Part shown: positions 63,144-64,000 of the stretch, piece after piece
How positions within the stretch are numbered: position 1 is the stretch's first letter
How the letters are laid out: every line of letters starts with the position of its first letter
Assembly: GCA_964457545.1 (NCBI GenBank)
Contig: CAYWEN010000015.1
Span: 1-64,000, forward strand
Reading direction: 5' to 3'
Origin: JAGGTJ01 sp964457545
GTDB lineage: Bacteria > Desulfobacterota > DSM-4660 > Desulfatiglandales > Desulfatiglandaceae
Length of the DNA: 64,000 bases
The notes under the pieces: generated by a model
The model's input: only the letters and a program-made list of their open reading frames with translations
Databases searched by the model: none
Told to the model about the DNA's origin: nothing
Made by a program: the position numbers and the translations under genes

Positions 63144-64000
63144 TTATCGGACCATTACTCTCATATATCTTTTTTTACCAGCCCTGAGCAAAAATGAACC
63201 TTTCTGCATGTCCTTCGTGTCAATAATCTGATCGAATGAGTCAATCCTGTTCCCATTGATATACCCACCTCCCTGGGTTATCAATCTGCGGGCCTCACCC
63301 CTTGTTTTACAGATGCCGGTTTCCTGAAAAAGGATATATGCAGGAACGCCTTTTTCTATCAGGTCAGCCGACATAACATGGGTGGGCGCTGCCTGCTGGC
63401 TGCGAGAAAAGGCATTGTGATCAGCATTCATTCCCTTTCCAAAAAGGGCCCTGGCCGCCTCACGTGCCTTGTCTGCTTCATCCTGACCATGACAAAGCCT
63501 GGTAGTCTCATAGGCCAATACCTCTTTTGCTTCCCTGATGTCAGAACCTTTTGAAAATGCAAGTTTTCTGATCTCTTCCATAGGGAGCAAGGTAAAAAGG
63601 CAGAGGAACCGGCCAACATCACGGTCATCCTGATTTATCCAATATTGATAGTAGTCATAGGGTGATGTTCGGGATGGATCCAACCACACGGCACCCTCAT
63701 GGGTTTTACCCATCTTAATTCCGCGGGAGGTAACCAAAAGAGGGAGGGTCAATCCATGGACAACTTCCCCTTCAAGACGTCTTATCAGATCTACTCCCGC
63801 AAGAATATTACCCCATTGATCATTGCCTCCCATCTGCAGAGAACACCCGAAACGCTTGAACAGCAGCCAGAAATCATAGGCCTGAAGGAGCATGTAGTTA
63901 AATTCTATAAAGTTCAGGCCGGTCTTTAATCTCATTTTATAGCTTTCAGCAGTTAACATTCTGTTTACGCTGAAATGACGGCCTATATCTCTCAAAAAAT
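63144..64000 (-). CDS. tyrS: Tyrosyl-tRNA synthetase (partial, 5' end outside window)
   Basis: The visible part is the C-terminal 280 or so residues of a class Ic synthetase; the frame is open to the window edge, and the N-terminal HIGH region lies beyond it. Features are FNYMLLQAYDFWLLF, LQMGGNDQWGNILAGVDLIRR, a KMSKS-type loop reading KMGKTHEGAVWLDPSRTSPYDYYQYW, and a C-terminal S4 RNA-binding domain (CKTRGEARRLITQGGGYINGNRI). The motif variant KMGKT is common in bacterial TyrRS of this type. Confidence 0.94.
   Translation of the reverse strand, partial: FLRDIGRHFSVNRMLTAESYKMRLKTGLNFIEFNYMLLQAYDFWLLFKRFGCSLQMGGNDQWGNILAGVDLIRRLEGEVVHGLTLPLLVTSRGIKMGKTHEGAVWLDPSRTSPYDYYQYWINQDDRDVGRFLCLFTLLPMEEIRKLAFSKGSDIREAKEVLAYETTRLCHGQDEADKAREAARALFGKGMNADHNAFSRSQQAAPTHVMSADLIEKGVPAYILFQETGICKTRGEARRLITQGGGYINGNRIDSFDQIIDTKDMQKGSFLLRAGKKRYMRVMVR

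Noticed and set aside
1..64000. CRISPR arrays, tRNA/rRNA genes, prophage or insertion sequences
   Set aside because: I found no regularly spaced repeats, no tRNA-like clover-leaf or T-loop motifs in the gaps, and no transposase, integrase (other than XerC/D) or phage structural gene. Subtle RNA genes could have been missed by eye.

Overview
The window looks like chromosomal DNA of an anaerobic Desulfobacterota bacterium, most likely a sulfate reducer of the Desulfobacterales type. The evidence is an HdrA/MvhD/MetV/MetF one-carbon module, the anaerobic (early cobalt insertion) cobalamin genes cbiD, cbiC, cbiA and cbiP plus cobT, a selenocysteine-containing selenophosphate synthetase, a DUF6178 protein, and a Mgl-type small GTPase operon. 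No prophage, CRISPR array, insertion sequence, rRNA or tRNA gene was seen. The assignment is inferred from gene content, not from a marker-gene comparison.

Layout. 1-10 kb (all minus): pyrR, cobT, a Crp/Fnr regulator, a DUF202 membrane protein, asnS, serC, an AMP nucleosidase and a Na/Pi cotransporter. 10-15.5 kb (plus): an untranslated leader with a hairpin and an intrinsic terminator, then a two-module HdrA, MvhD, MetV and MetF, a candidate flavin-based bifurcating methylene-tetrahydrofolate reductase. 15.6-22.3 kb (minus): a DUF3135-like protein, a free-standing biotin carrier, a secreted FN3/PKD protein, XerC/D, an M24 peptidase and LigA with an insertion in its HhH region. 22.8-24.6 kb: a DUF6178 protein.

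24.6-27 kb (minus) is the most interesting locus. A promoter is followed by a very large cobalamin riboswitch with an intrinsic terminator, a 35-residue peptide gene, a strong hairpin, and a radical SAM/SPASM enzyme. This reads as a B12-regulated RiPP system that matches what I recall of the CbpA/CbpB families. The enlarged aptamer seems to carry a copy of a dispersed repeat found in many intergenic regions of the window.

27.4-29.5 kb: a MoxR ATPase and VWA protein pair. 29.6-38 kb (minus): an RlmD-type methyltransferase, then cbiD, cbiC, cbiA and cbiP preceded by an ABC-2 exporter pair. 38.2 kb: a small ferredoxin flanked by 47-nt direct repeats, then about 1.1 kb without a gene. 39.6-46.7 kb (plus): dprA, topA, selD (in-frame UGA with a SECIS-like hairpin), a cNMP/HDOD protein and yedF. 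46.8-54.6 kb (minus): a nine-gene operon with a MglA-like GTPase, two Roadblock proteins, a DUF4388 response regulator, a HAMP membrane protein and a PhnD-like periplasmic protein. 55.6-64 kb: dacB (plus), then recD, a lipoprotein, a TPR lipoprotein, rpoH and a partial tyrS (minus).

Two repeat families recur. One is an 85-95 nt degenerate intergenic repeat. The other is a fold-back element seen in three copies whose hairpin arms differ in sequence but remain paired.
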